Numbered from the stretch's first letter, positions 1-7,553 are shown. The stretch is 17,219 nucleotides of DNA from Clostridium sp. CAG:169 (GCA_000435195.1 FR880196.1:1-17219), one strand, 5' to 3'. A program made the numbers and translations. Notes: generated by a model not told the origin, from the letters alone.

Positions 1-109
1 AGGAGAGTGGGTTGGTGTCGTAGTCCACCTTCTCCGCTTTAGAGCAGCTGCTCAAACAAAACAGCACAGCCAGCAGGAGAGCAACAGTACGAATCCATCT
101 TTTCAACAT
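1..109 (-). CDS. lipoprotein, N-terminal fragment (runs off left edge)
   Basis: Only the first 36 codons are inside the window. They encode a textbook lipoprotein signal peptide: a basic start (MLKRWIR), a hydrophobic core (TVALLLAVLFCL) and a lipobox L-S-S-C, followed by a charged segment (SKAEKVDYDTN). The mature protein should be lipidated on that Cys and sit on the outer face of the membrane. There are two ATG codons in tandem at 112 and 109 (minus strand). I chose 109 because the AAGGTG at 120-115 is only 2 nt from the first but 5 nt from the second. The mature domain lies outside the window, so function cannot be named. The gene is divergent from pepT. Confidence 0.6.
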   Translation of the reverse strand, partial: MLKRWIRTVALLLAVLFCLSSCSKAEKVDYDTNPLS

Positions 110-155
110 CATTTCACCTTGCCTTTCCGACAGATTTCAATGGTTTCTTTTCTTC

Positions 156-184
156 ACTTTATCATATTGCTTCATGCAATTCAA
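156..184 (-). promoter_or_regulatory. possible promoter of the left-edge lipoprotein gene
   Basis: Reading the minus strand, TTGAAT (184-179) and TAAAGT (161-156) are separated by 17 nt, about 45 nt upstream of the lipoprotein start. The -35 matches the sigma-A consensus at four of six positions and the -10 at four of six. This is a modest match in an AT-rich stretch where others could be drawn. Confidence 0.3.
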
Positions 185-205
185 TAGATATAGAAAAAAT
201 CAATC

Positions 206-214
206 GGGGGGGGG
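206..214. repeat. G9 homopolymer tract
   Basis: Nine consecutive G residues lie in an otherwise AT-rich intergenic stretch, about 22 nt upstream of the candidate -35 element of the lipoprotein gene and about 220 nt upstream of pepT. Tracts of this length can slip during replication. It is the longest homopolymer I noticed in the window. Confidence 0.9.
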
Positions 215-338
215 TACAGACGTAGAAATTCGATTTTTCCCTTCTTTCTGCCGCCGCTTTTGATGGGACAGGAAAAGGGAGCAGCATCCTTTGCAGGGGA
301 GAAAAGGGAATTTTGATTATGGAATCTATACAAACAGC

Positions 339-368
339 TTGCACAAAGCATCGGTGCAGTTGTATAAT
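339..368 (+). promoter_or_regulatory. likely pepT promoter
   Basis: TTGCAC (339-344) and a perfect TATAAT (363-368) are separated by 18 nt. Transcription would start near 375, giving a leader of about 60 nt before the pepT start at 436. The -10 is consensus; the -35 keeps only the TTG. Confidence 0.5.
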
Positions 369-383
369 AAAGATGCAAATGAA

Positions 384-407
384 AAGCAGGAATTTGGATT
401 TCTGCTT
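384..407 (+). promoter_or_regulatory. leader hairpin upstream of pepT
   Basis: A 9-bp stem with one G-U pair, AAGCAGGAA (384-392) against TTTCTGCTT (399-407) with a 6-nt loop, sits about 10 nt after the predicted transcription start and about 14 nt before the ribosome binding site. No run of T follows, so it is not a terminator. It may stabilise the 5' end of the mRNA; that is inference. Confidence 0.4.
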
Positions 408-435
408 ACAAGATAGAATCAGGAGGAAGATCATC

Positions 436-1656
436 ATGCGCGCATACGAAAGACTATTGCACTATGTCAGCTTTGGCACCCAGTCCGACCACACATCCGA
501 AACCGTTCCATCCACCGCAAGCCAGAAGGTGTTGGCTGCCGACCTGGTGGAGGAGATGAAGAAAATCGGCATTGCCGACGCCTTTGTGGATGACAAGGGC
601 TATGTCTACGGCAGTATCCCTGCCACCAAGGGCAAGGAGGACAAACCGGTCATCGGCTTTATCGCTCACATGGACACCGCGGAGGATGCTTCCGGTGACA
701 ACATCCGGGCAAAGGTAGTCGAGTATAACGGCGGCGACATCCTGCTCAACGAAGAAAAGCAGATTTACCTGACCGAGAAGGAGTATCCTTCCATCAAAAA
801 ATATGTCGGTCAGCATCTGATGGTCACCGACGGTACCACCCTGCTGGGTGCAGACGACAAAGCCGGCGTAGCGGAGATTATGACGATGGCAGAGCAGCTG
901 CTCAACGACCCGACCATCGAGCATGGAAAAATCTGCATCGGTTTTACCCCAGACGAGGAGATTGGACGCGGCGCCAACTACTTTGACGTCAAAGGCTTCG
1001 GCGCACAGTTTGCCTACACCGTCGACGGCGGCGAGCTGGGTGAGCTGGAATATGAAAACTTCAACGCAGGCTCTGCCAACGTGCAGGTCAACGGTCTGAG
1101 CATCCACCCGGGTTCTGCAAAGAACGCGATGCTCAACGCCTCCCTGCTGGCAATGGAATTCCATCAGATGCTGCCGGTCGAGCAGAATCCACGCTACACC
1201 GAAGGCTACGAGGGCTTCTTCCATCTGAGCGAGATGAAGGGTCATGTGGAGCAGGCGGAGCTGGATTATATCATCCGCGACCACGATGCTGCAAAATATG
1301 AGCAGAAAAAACAGGTGATGCAGGAAATTGCAGACTACCTCAACCACAAATACGGCGAAGGCACCTTTGTGCTGACCATCAGCGATTCCTACCGCAATAT
1401 GAAGGAGATGGTACAGCCGCATATGCACCTGATTGACAACGCAAAGAAAGCATTTGCACAGTGCGGCGTAGAGGCGCAGACCGTTCCGATTCGCGGCGGC
1501 ACAGACGGCGCAAGACTGTCCTACATGGGTCTGCCTTGTCCGAACCTGTCCACCGGCGGTCACAACTTCCACGGTCGCTTTGAATATATTCCAATCGAAG
1601 CGATGGACAAGATGGTAGAAACCCTGATCAACATTTCTAAAATCTATGCTGAATAA
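436..1656 (+). CDS. pepT: peptidase T (tripeptide aminopeptidase)
   Basis: The 406-residue product matches the usual length of PepT, a cytosolic M20B di-zinc aminopeptidase that removes the N-terminal residue of tripeptides. Family landmarks are in place: H78 and D80 in AHMDT, D140 in LLGADDKAG, the E174-E175 pair in TPDEEIGRG, D197 in YTVDGGE, and the C-terminal zinc-binding HNFHG (H379). The start ATG at 436 follows AGGAGGAAGA with good spacing and gives the standard N-terminus (RAYERLLHYV). An in-frame upstream ATG at 313 would add 41 residues, overlap the promoter and has no such site, so I rejected it. The gene has its own promoter and appears monocistronic. Zinc and substrate roles come from family knowledge. 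Confidence 0.97.
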   Translation: MRAYERLLHYVSFGTQSDHTSETVPSTASQKVLAADLVEEMKKIGIADAFVDDKGYVYGSIPATKGKEDKPVIGFIAHMDTAEDASGDNIRAKVVEYNGGDILLNEEKQIYLTEKEYPSIKKYVGQHLMVTDGTTLLGADDKAGVAEIMTMAEQLLNDPTIEHGKICIGFTPDEEIGRGANYFDVKGFGAQFAYTVDGGELGELEYENFNAGSANVQVNGLSIHPGSAKNAMLNASLLAMEFHQMLPVEQNPRYTEGYEGFFHLSEMKGHVEQAELDYIIRDHDAAKYEQKKQVMQEIADYLNHKYGEGTFVLTISDSYRNMKEMVQPHMHLIDNAKKAFAQCGVEAQTVPIRGGTDGARLSYMGLPCPNLSTGGHNFHGRFEYIPIEAMDKMVETLINISKIYAE

Positions 1657-1746
1657 TGGGGTATCGCACCTCGTTTTATGCACGAAGCTTTGTGGGGAAA
1701 ATGGAAATTTTGCACCCGCAAGCTGCCTTGAATAAAAAATTTTCGT

Positions 1747-1793
1747 CCACCTTTTTTAAAAGGTGGCGGGTGTTCAGCGGGCAGCGCCTGCTG
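1747..1793. repeat. two-hairpin intergenic element
   Basis: Two adjacent inverted repeats lie between pepT and the next gene. The first is CCACCTTTT (1747-1755) against AAAAGGTGG (1758-1766). The second is CAGCGGGC (1775-1782) against GCCTGCTG (1786-1793), with one G-U pair. Two further complementary segments cross each other: CACCCGC (1713-1719) with GCGGGTG (1766-1772), and GCTGCC (1722-1727) with GGCAGC (1780-1785). No T-tract follows on the plus strand, so it is not a standard pepT terminator. The architecture resembles short dispersed intergenic repeats that I recall from related clostridial genomes, but no second copy is present here. Confidence 0.5.
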
Positions 1794-1858
1794 GTCGACG
1801 GGAATTTTATTTTTGCTGCATATATACGAACGAATTCAATCACGCGGGAGGGATTGCT

Positions 1859-2338
1859 TTGGGCACTCCAAAAACAAATGCGATGCGGATTCTGGAAAAG
1901 GAAAAGATTTCCTACCAGATGCACACCTATGATGCTTCCGATGGGCAGATCGACGGCGCTGCCGTTGCCCGCAAGGTGGGGATGGACCCTGCCAAGGTGT
2001 TCAAAACGCTGGTGACCCAGGGACACAGCGGAAACTATTTTGTCTGTGTGTTGCCGGTGGAGCACGAGCTAAACTTAAAAAAGGCAGCCAAGGTGTTTGG
2101 AGAAAAATCGCTGGAGATGATTCCGGTTGCCAAAATCAATGCGGTCACCGGATACATCCGCGGCGGATGCTCCCCCATCGGGATGAAGAAAAGCTACCGG
2201 ACGGTCTTTGACTGCTCGGCACAGCAGCAGGAAACGATGGTGGTCAGCGGGGGAAAGATTGGTTTTCAGATTGAAGCCAAGCCTGACGACCTGCTCAAAG
2301 CCTGCGGCGGTGTCTATGCGGAGATTTTGGCAGAGTAA
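1859..2338 (+). CDS. ybaK: YbaK/EbsC family Cys-tRNA(Pro) deacylase
   Basis: The 159-residue product belongs to the YbaK/EbsC editing family, free-standing deacylases that hydrolyse Cys mischarged onto tRNA(Pro) by prolyl-tRNA synthetase. Visible landmarks are the conserved Lys in AKVFKTLV (K49), the Gly-rich segment TGYIRGGCSPIGMKK (about 97-111) and the C-terminal SGGKIGFQIE. I chose a TTG start at 1859, six nt after GGGAGG (1846-1852), because it gives the standard family length. The frame stays open upstream to 1763, but that part overlaps the intergenic hairpin. An ATG eight codons in (NAMRIL) lacks a ribosome site. The gene is followed after 6 nt by a RimI-like gene, so the two are probably co-transcribed. 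Exact amino-acid specificity is inferred from the subfamily. Confidence 0.9.
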   Translation: MGTPKTNAMRILEKEKISYQMHTYDASDGQIDGAAVARKVGMDPAKVFKTLVTQGHSGNYFVCVLPVEHELNLKKAAKVFGEKSLEMIPVAKINAVTGYIRGGCSPIGMKKSYRTVFDCSAQQQETMVVSGGKIGFQIEAKPDDLLKACGGVYAEILAE

Positions 2339-2344
2339 CAGAAG

Positions 2345-2815
2345 ATGCAGCACCAAAGGAGGAAACGGATAGAAGAGATTTGCAAACTGGGCAAGGAATC
2401 CCTGAAAGAAATCGTGGCATTTGACTGCCTTTGCTTTCCGACCGACTTTTGGCAGCAGGAAGACTGGGAGAATTTGCTGAAAGACGAGCGTGCCATCTAC
2501 TATGCTCTGCTGGACGGCGAGCAAATTGTCGCTGGGCTGTTTCTCTACAACTGGCAGGGAAAGCGGGATTATGTCAAAATCATGAGCCTTGCAGTCCATC
2601 CAAAGTACCGCAAGCAGGGCTTGGGAGAGCGGCTGCTGCGTCACGCAGAGCGGGAGATGAGGCAGCTTGGGATGACAAAGTTCTGCGGAGAAACCAGAGC
2701 GTCCAACAATGCCATGCAGCGGTTGTTTACAAGGTGTGGCTATCGGCTGGAGTGGGTGGAGGAAAATTACTACCAGCATCCCGACGAAAGTGCATACAAG
2801 TATATCCTGCAATAA
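2345..2815 (+). CDS. rimI: GNAT N-acetyltransferase, RimI-like
   Basis: The product (156 residues from the ATG) has the GNAT fold signatures of the RimI group: acetyl-CoA pyrophosphate-binding loop R89-K-Q-G-L-G94 after the strand IMSLAVHPKY, GETRASNNAMQRLF (E117), and the C-terminal NYYQHPDESAYKYIL typical of RimI. RimI enzymes acetylate the N-terminal alanine of ribosomal protein S18, and some relatives act on other proteins, so the substrate is inferred. The start is uncertain. The ATG at 2345 has no good ribosome site, whereas AAAGGAGG (2355-2362) sits inside the frame, 6 nt before an ATA codon (2369). Starting there would remove eight basic residues and leave the fold intact. It lies 6 nt after ybaK and ends at a strong terminator. 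Confidence 0.85.
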   Translation: MQHQRRKRIEEICKLGKESLKEIVAFDCLCFPTDFWQQEDWENLLKDERAIYYALLDGEQIVAGLFLYNWQGKRDYVKIMSLAVHPKYRKQGLGERLLRHAEREMRQLGMTKFCGETRASNNAMQRLFTRCGYRLEWVEENYYQHPDESAYKYILQ

Positions 2816-2828
2816 GATGAGAAAAAGC

Positions 2829-2860
2829 AATAGGCGCAGACCAAACGGTCTGCGCCTATT
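2829..2860. terminator. bidirectional terminator between rimI and glnS
   Basis: A perfect 14-bp stem, AATAGGCGCAGACC (2829-2842) against GGTCTGCGCCTATT (2847-2860), has an AAAC loop. On the minus strand it is followed by GCTTTTTC and on the plus strand by TTTGTTATAG. It separates the convergent rimI and glnS genes and can serve both, better for glnS. Confidence 0.85.
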
Positions 2861-2888
2861 TGTTATAGAAAAAAGTTTTTGCAATGAC

Positions 2889-4571
2889 TTATTTTTTAGC
2901 TTCCTTTGCCCAGCTGTCTTTAAGTCCGACAATCTGGTTAAAGACACCTTCATCCTTGCTGTCCTTGCAGAAGTAGCCGGTGCGGACAAACTGGAATTTG
3001 TCGCCCGATTTTGCCTCTGCCAGAGCCGGCTCCAGCTTGCAGTGGTGCAGCTCGGTCAGCGAGTTCGGGTTGAGGTAGTCCAGATAGTTGGTGCCTTCCG
3101 GTACGTCGTTGACATTTTCCAAGGTGAACAGGTAGTCATACAGACGAACGGTGGCATCGATGGCATATTTTGCGGATACCCAGTGGATGGTGCCTTTGAT
3201 TTTTCTTCCGTCAGCCGGGTTGCCGTTGCCGGTTTCCAGGTCAGCGGTGCAATGCAGCTCGACGATGTTGCCCTGCTCGTCCTTGATAATTTCATTGCAT
3301 TTTACAATGTAAGCGCCCATCAGACGAACTTCGCCGTCCGGTTTCATGCGGAAGAACTTCGGAGGCGGTACTTCGGCAAAGTCGTCGGCATCAATGTACA
3401 GTTCGCGGGTGAACGGAACCGCTCTGACACCGGCTTCCTCATTTTTCGGGATGTTTGGCAGCTCGAAGGTTTCTTCCTTGTCTTCCGGGTAGTTGGTGAT
3501 GACCACTTTAATCGGGTGCAGGACAGCTACGCGGCGCTGTGCGGTGGTGTTCAGCTCGTCGCGGATGCAGTGCTCCAGCAGACCGATGTCCACGATGCTG
3601 TATGCTTTGGCTACGCCGGCTTTTTTAACAAATTCGTTGATAGCAGTCGGGGTGTAGCCGCGGCGGCGCAGACCACAGATGGTAGGCATTCTCGGGTCAT
3701 CCCAGCCGTCTACCTTTTTAGTTTCCACCAGCTCGCGCAGGTAGCGTTTGCTCATGACAGTGTGGGTGACGTTCAGGCGGGCAAACTCGTACTGATGCGG
3801 TTTGTGCTCAAAGCCGATGTTATCCACGACCCAGTCGTACAGCGGGCGGTGGTTCTCAAATTCGATGGAGCACAGCGAATGGGTGATGCCTTCAAGTGCG
3901 TCCTGAATCGGATGTGCATAGTCGTACAGCGGATAGATGCACCATTTGTCGCCCTGTCTGTGATGATGTGCGCGCACGATGCGGTAGATTGCCGGGTCGC
4001 GCAGGTTCATGTTCGGGGACGCCATGTCGATTTTAGCGCGCAGGGTGTGGCTGCCGTCCGGGAACTCGCCGTTCTTCATCCGCTCAAACAGGTCAAGGTT
4101 TTCCTCCACCGAGCGGTTGCGGTACGGGCTTTCCTTGCCGGGTTCGGTCAGGGTGCCGCGGTACTCGCGCATTTCGTCGGCACTCAGGTCATCGACGTAA
4201 GCTTTGCCTTCACGGATGAGCTTGAGGGCAAATTCATAACATTGATCAAAGTAGTCCGAGCCGTAGTAGATGCCGCCGGTCGGCTCTGCACCCAGCCAGC
4301 GCAGGTCCTCTTCGATGGATTTTACATACTCGTCATCCTCGCGGACCGGGTTGGTGTCGTCAAAGCGCAGATTAAACAGACCGTGGTATTTCTGTGCAGT
4401 ACCGGAGTTGATCCAGATGGCTTTTGCCGAACCGATGTGCAGGTAGCCGTTTGGTTCCGGTGGAAAACGGGTGTGGATTTCTTTTACACGACCCTCTGCC
4501 AGGTCGCTGTCGATAATATCATGGATAAAATTCGATACATTTTCGGTATCCAGGATTTTTTCATCAGCCAT
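2889..4571 (-). CDS. glnS: glutaminyl-tRNA synthetase
   Basis: This 560-residue protein charges tRNA(Gln) with glutamine in one ATP-dependent step in the cytosol. It matches the length and layout of bacterial GlnRS. The class I HIGH motif is at 46-49 (PPEPNGYLHIGSAKAI), the KMSKS-type motif is VMSKR at 272-276, and the anticodon-binding beta-barrels follow (FTRELYIDADDF and onward). GlnRS rather than GluRS is indicated by the PPEPNGYLHIG signature and by sequence such as RFDDTNP. The start is ATG 4571, about 10 nt after AAAGGA. It lies 38 nt downstream of gltX on the same strand, so the two synthetases probably form one operon ending at the 14-bp hairpin. Many Firmicutes lack GlnRS and use Glu-tRNA(Gln) amidotransferase instead, so this gene is likely an old acquisition in the lineage. 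Confidence 0.97.
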   Translation of the reverse strand: MADEKILDTENVSNFIHDIIDSDLAEGRVKEIHTRFPPEPNGYLHIGSAKAIWINSGTAQKYHGLFNLRFDDTNPVREDDEYVKSIEEDLRWLGAEPTGGIYYGSDYFDQCYEFALKLIREGKAYVDDLSADEMREYRGTLTEPGKESPYRNRSVEENLDLFERMKNGEFPDGSHTLRAKIDMASPNMNLRDPAIYRIVRAHHHRQGDKWCIYPLYDYAHPIQDALEGITHSLCSIEFENHRPLYDWVVDNIGFEHKPHQYEFARLNVTHTVMSKRYLRELVETKKVDGWDDPRMPTICGLRRRGYTPTAINEFVKKAGVAKAYSIVDIGLLEHCIRDELNTTAQRRVAVLHPIKVVITNYPEDKEETFELPNIPKNEEAGVRAVPFTRELYIDADDFAEVPPPKFFRMKPDGEVRLMGAYIVKCNEIIKDEQGNIVELHCTADLETGNGNPADGRKIKGTIHWVSAKYAIDATVRLYDYLFTLENVNDVPEGTNYLDYLNPNSLTELHHCKLEPALAEAKSGDKFQFVRTGYFCKDSKDEGVFNQIVGLKDSWAKEAKK

Positions 4572-4609
4572 GAAAAGTCAGTCCTTTCAAAAATTGATAG
4601 CGGAAAAAT

Positions 4610-6265
4610 TTATCGGTTGCTCAACAGTTCGATTGCCTGTGCAAGGCGCTGCTGGCAGACCTCCTCGCCCAAAATCTGCATCACGCTGCACAGGTCTGGG
4701 GAGTTGGTGCGTCCGGTGATGGCAAGGCGGATGACCTGGCTGACATCGCCGACGTGACCTTTGTACTGGTCCGGGTTCTTCTTGTAATCCTTTGGTTTAG
4801 CAGCGAAGCCCAGCGATTCGCCCAGCTCGCGCACCTTGTTGAACCAGGTTTCTCCATCGTCCGCAGGGGAGTAGAGGGAGCGGTACTGGGTCAGGATGTC
4901 CAGTGCATCCTGGGTGCTGACATTTTCCGGGTACTCGCTGGCAGCGGTGAACAGCTCCTCATAGAAGAAGGCAACATAATCCTTGACCTCGCTCCAGATG
5001 GCGATGTCCTTTCTTGGCTTGGCGCCGCCGCGTCCGATGGCAAAAATGGCTTTTGCCTTCTGCTCGTCTGCGGTGAGCAGGGTGTACAGCTGCGGGTCAA
5101 AGTCTTTTGCCCATGCGGTGACCTCATCATATACCTGGTCTGCGCTCATCACCGAGATGGTGTTTTTGCTGACGTCCTTGAGCTTGTCGATGTCGAACAG
5201 CGAGCCGCTGTTGCCCATCTTTTTGGTGGTAAACTGGAAATCGCCCATCGGAGCGGTCGGGTTAGCAAGACGCCAGTCCTCGAAGTTGGAGTTTAACAGG
5301 GTCATCAGGTACTCCAGCACCGATGGCACCGGATAGCCCTCTGCATTGTAGAAGTCGAGCGCCAGCTCCGGGTCCTTTCTCTTGGAAAGCTTTCTTTTGG
5401 AGCCGCCGTCCATCTTCATCAGCTGAGCAGTGTGGACATATTTTGGAGCCTTCCAGCCCATCGTGCGGAACAGCTGGAGGTGGATATTCAAAGTAGCCAG
5501 CCACTCTTCGCCGCGGACAACGTGGGTGGTGCCCATGAAGTGGTCGTCGATGATGTGGGCAAAGTGGTAGGTCGGGATGCCGTCGGATTTGAGCAGCACG
5601 ATGTCCTGATCGTTTTCCGGCAGCTCGATGTCACCCTTGACCAAATCGCGGTGAACAAAGCGTTTGTTCGGGTCGCCCGGGCTTCTGAAGCGCAGGACAT
5701 ACGGCTTGCCTGCCTGGATGTTTTCTTCGATCTCTTCCAGAGTCAGGTCGCGGCATTTTGCCCACTGACCGTAGTAGCCGAAGTTGATTTTCATCTCCTG
5801 CTGCTTTTCGCGCATGGCGGTCAGCTCTTCCTCGGTGCAGAAGCATGGGTAAGCCATTCCCTGTTCCACCAGCACCTTGGCAAAGGTTTGGTAGATTTTG
5901 GCGCGCTGGCGCTGGCGGTAAGGACCGTAGGCACCGTTGTCGCCTTCGATGGTGGCACCCTCGTCAAAGTTTAAGCCGTAGTGGTTGAAGACGCGGATGA
6001 TGGTTTCCACGCCGCCCTCTACTGCACGCTTGAGGTCGGTGTCCTCGATGCGCAGGAAGAAAACGCCGCCGCTCTGGTGAGCCAGACGTTCACTGACGAT
6101 GGCGCTGAACAGGTTGCCTAAATGCATAAAGCCGGTTGGGCTGGGTGCGATTCGGGTGACCTTTGCGCCTTCCGGCAGGTTGCGTGGTGGGTACATCGCT
6201 TCGATGTCTGCCGGTGTGGTGGTAATATCTGGAAAAAGCAGTTGTGCAAGACGCTGGTAATCCAT
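4610..6265 (-). CDS. gltX: glutamyl-tRNA synthetase, long clostridial type
   Basis: The 551-residue product is a class I aminoacyl-tRNA synthetase for glutamate. The HIGH motif appears as PSPTGFMHLGNL (HLGN at 48-51), the KMSKS motif as RKLSKRKDPE (292-296), and RIEDTD at about 72-77 is typical. It differs from the common GluRS of about 480 residues: a 35-residue N-terminal extension (ending PPRNLPEGAKVTRIA) precedes the Rossmann domain, and the C-terminal part carries GRGGAKPRKDIAIW. I recall this as a long GluRS subfamily found in Clostridia. Start ATG 6265 follows AAAGGAGAG (about 9 nt). The frame opens upstream to a TTG at 6307 without its own ribosome site. It is the first gene of the gltX-glnS pair. 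I see no T-box in the short leader and no convincing promoter. Confidence 0.95.
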   Translation of the reverse strand: MDYQRLAQLLFPDITTTPADIEAMYPPRNLPEGAKVTRIAPSPTGFMHLGNLFSAIVSERLAHQSGGVFFLRIEDTDLKRAVEGGVETIIRVFNHYGLNFDEGATIEGDNGAYGPYRQRQRAKIYQTFAKVLVEQGMAYPCFCTEEELTAMREKQQEMKINFGYYGQWAKCRDLTLEEIEENIQAGKPYVLRFRSPGDPNKRFVHRDLVKGDIELPENDQDIVLLKSDGIPTYHFAHIIDDHFMGTTHVVRGEEWLATLNIHLQLFRTMGWKAPKYVHTAQLMKMDGGSKRKLSKRKDPELALDFYNAEGYPVPSVLEYLMTLLNSNFEDWRLANPTAPMGDFQFTTKKMGNSGSLFDIDKLKDVSKNTISVMSADQVYDEVTAWAKDFDPQLYTLLTADEQKAKAIFAIGRGGAKPRKDIAIWSEVKDYVAFFYEELFTAASEYPENVSTQDALDILTQYRSLYSPADDGETWFNKVRELGESLGFAAKPKDYKKNPDQYKGHVGDVSQVIRLAITGRTNSPDLCSVMQILGEEVCQQRLAQAIELLSNR

Positions 6266-6417
6266 TTGTATAATCTCTCCTTTTATGAAAACGCCGCCTT
6301 TGGACAAGCCAAAACAGCATGGATTTATATAGATAAAATCGGGGATTTATAGATACTAGGATACCACAAAATCTGGATGAATAAAAGGGTTTTGCCCAAA
6401 TTTACCCTTTTCTTCCA

Positions 6418-6456
6418 CCAAAAAAGCGAAGGACTTTGCAGGAAGTCCTTCGCTTT
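6418..6456 (-). terminator. terminator of the Xaa-Pro peptidase gene
   Basis: A perfect 14-bp stem, AAAGCGAAGGACTT (6423-6436) against AAGTCCTTCGCTTT (6443-6456), has a 6-nt loop. On the minus strand it is followed by TTTTTTGG, a short intrinsic-terminator tract. It begins about 27 nt after the peptidase stop codon and insulates it from the gltX promoter region. Confidence 0.85.
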
Positions 6457-6482
6457 GGTTTAAAAAATGGGAGAAGAGGGGA

Positions 6483-7553
6483 TTATTCCACCACAATCAG
6501 GTCTTTGGTGTAGCGGTTGAGCACCTCGCAGCCGTCCTCGGTGACCAGCACCAGGTCCTCGATGCGCACGCCAAAGTTTCCGGGCAGATAGATGCCGGGC
6601 TCGATGGAAAAGACCATGCCGGGACGGGCGATGGTTTCGCTTTCGGAGGATACCGGCGGACGCTCGTGCTCCTTCATGCCGATGCTGTGTCCGGTACGGT
6701 GGGTGAAGTATTCTCCATAGCCGGCATCTTCGATGACCTTGCGCGCTGCCAGGTCAAATTCCTTGAAAGCAACGCCCGGTTTGATGATGGCGATGGCAGC
6801 TTCGTTTGCACGGCGGACCGTTTCATAGACCTTGCGCTGTTCTTCGCTGACCGAGCGGTAGAAGATGGTGCGGGTCATATCGCACCAGTAGTGACCAAAA
6901 GGAGCGCCGATGTCCAGAACGATGCTGTCGCCCGGCTGCAAAACGGTGGAGTCAGCATCGTGGTGCGGGTCGGCTCCGTTTTTGCCCATGCCTACGATGG
7001 AAAATCCAAGAGAATTGCATCCGTGTTCCTTAAAGAAGTTTTCTACCTTGGTGGAAAGCTCGCGCTCGGTTGCGCCTTCGTGTACAGCATGGATGACCAT
7101 ATCCATGCAGGCGTCGTTGATGCGGGAAGCGTTGCGCATCAGCTCGCGCTCCTCTTCATCCTTGTACATGGTAGCCTGCTCGACCGGCAGCGAACCCATG
7201 ACCGGCTGCACGTCGGGACGGTGCGCCATCAGACCAATCAGGAAGCGGCTGGGCCAGGTTTCGTCGATGCCCAGTTTGCCGGGCTGCACGCTCTGTGCCA
7301 GCTGGGCAACCGGATCGTCGCTGTCGGTGTGTTCCACCAGCTCCATCCCTTCCTGTGGCTGTACGCCAAACAGCTTGTTTCCAAAGAAGGTGACCTTGCC
7401 GCTGCTGTGGATGTACACCGCCATCATTCTCTCCAGCGGTGCGACCCAGATTCCGGTCAGATAGTAGACAGGTTCGGTTTCGGTGACAATGATCTGCTCC
7501 AGACCCGCTTTTTTCATGTTTTCCAAAACCTGCTGCAATCTTTTTTGATTCAT
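6483..7553 (-). CDS. Xaa-Pro peptidase, M24B family
   Basis: The 356-residue product has the two-domain layout of short M24B enzymes. There is an N-terminal creatinase-like domain (1 to about 125) and a C-terminal pita-bread metallopeptidase domain. All five dinuclear metal ligands are visible: D214 (VLDIGAPFG), D225 (WCDMTRT), H289 (HRTGHSIG), E318 (FSIEPGIY) and E332 (VRIEDLV). Such enzymes remove an N-terminal residue before proline, or split Xaa-Pro dipeptides, in the cytosol. Length alone does not decide between aminopeptidase and prolidase. Start ATG 7553 follows GGGAGGAT by a good distance and gives the usual N-terminus. The frame runs upstream another 80 codons with no ribosome site or family similarity. 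The gene has its own promoter and terminator. Confidence 0.95.
   Translation of the reverse strand: MNQKRLQQVLENMKKAGLEQIIVTETEPVYYLTGIWVAPLERMMAVYIHSSGKVTFFGNKLFGVQPQEGMELVEHTDSDDPVAQLAQSVQPGKLGIDETWPSRFLIGLMAHRPDVQPVMGSLPVEQATMYKDEEERELMRNASRINDACMDMVIHAVHEGATERELSTKVENFFKEHGCNSLGFSIVGMGKNGADPHHDADSTVLQPGDSIVLDIGAPFGHYWCDMTRTIFYRSVSEEQRKVYETVRRANEAAIAIIKPGVAFKEFDLAARKVIEDAGYGEYFTHRTGHSIGMKEHERPPVSSESETIARPGMVFSIEPGIYLPGNFGVRIEDLVLVTEDGCEVLNRYTKDLIVVE

Larger units (their letters stand above)
110..435. other. divergent intergenic region between lipoprotein and pepT
   Basis: These 326 bases carry no convincing gene. Short open frames here lack a ribosome binding site and recognisable protein sequence. 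The region holds the outward promoter of the lipoprotein gene on its left side, a nine-G homopolymer, a polypyrimidine/purine-rich middle (about 230-310) in which I see no clear structure, and the pepT promoter and leader hairpin on its right side. Confidence 0.6.

Noticed and set aside
454..1683. Long minus-strand open frame opposite pepT
   Set aside because: It is the antisense of pepT, rich in Cys, Val and His from reverse codons, with no start signal.
1747..1766. Hairpin as an intrinsic terminator of pepT
   Set aside because: No run of T follows on the plus strand. The T-run is on the other strand, where no gene ends.
2709..4757. Very long open frame on the plus strand opposite glnS (about 680 codons)
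   Set aside because: It is the antisense shadow of a well-recognised glnS gene. It has no ribosome site and its translation resembles no protein family.
6266..6307. Upstream TTG start (6307) for gltX
   Set aside because: The ribosome site AAAGGAGAG lies downstream of it and points to ATG 6265.
6266..6420. T-box leader upstream of gltX
   Set aside because: The leader is short and lacks the conserved antiterminator segment; the only terminator hairpin here serves the gene on its other side.
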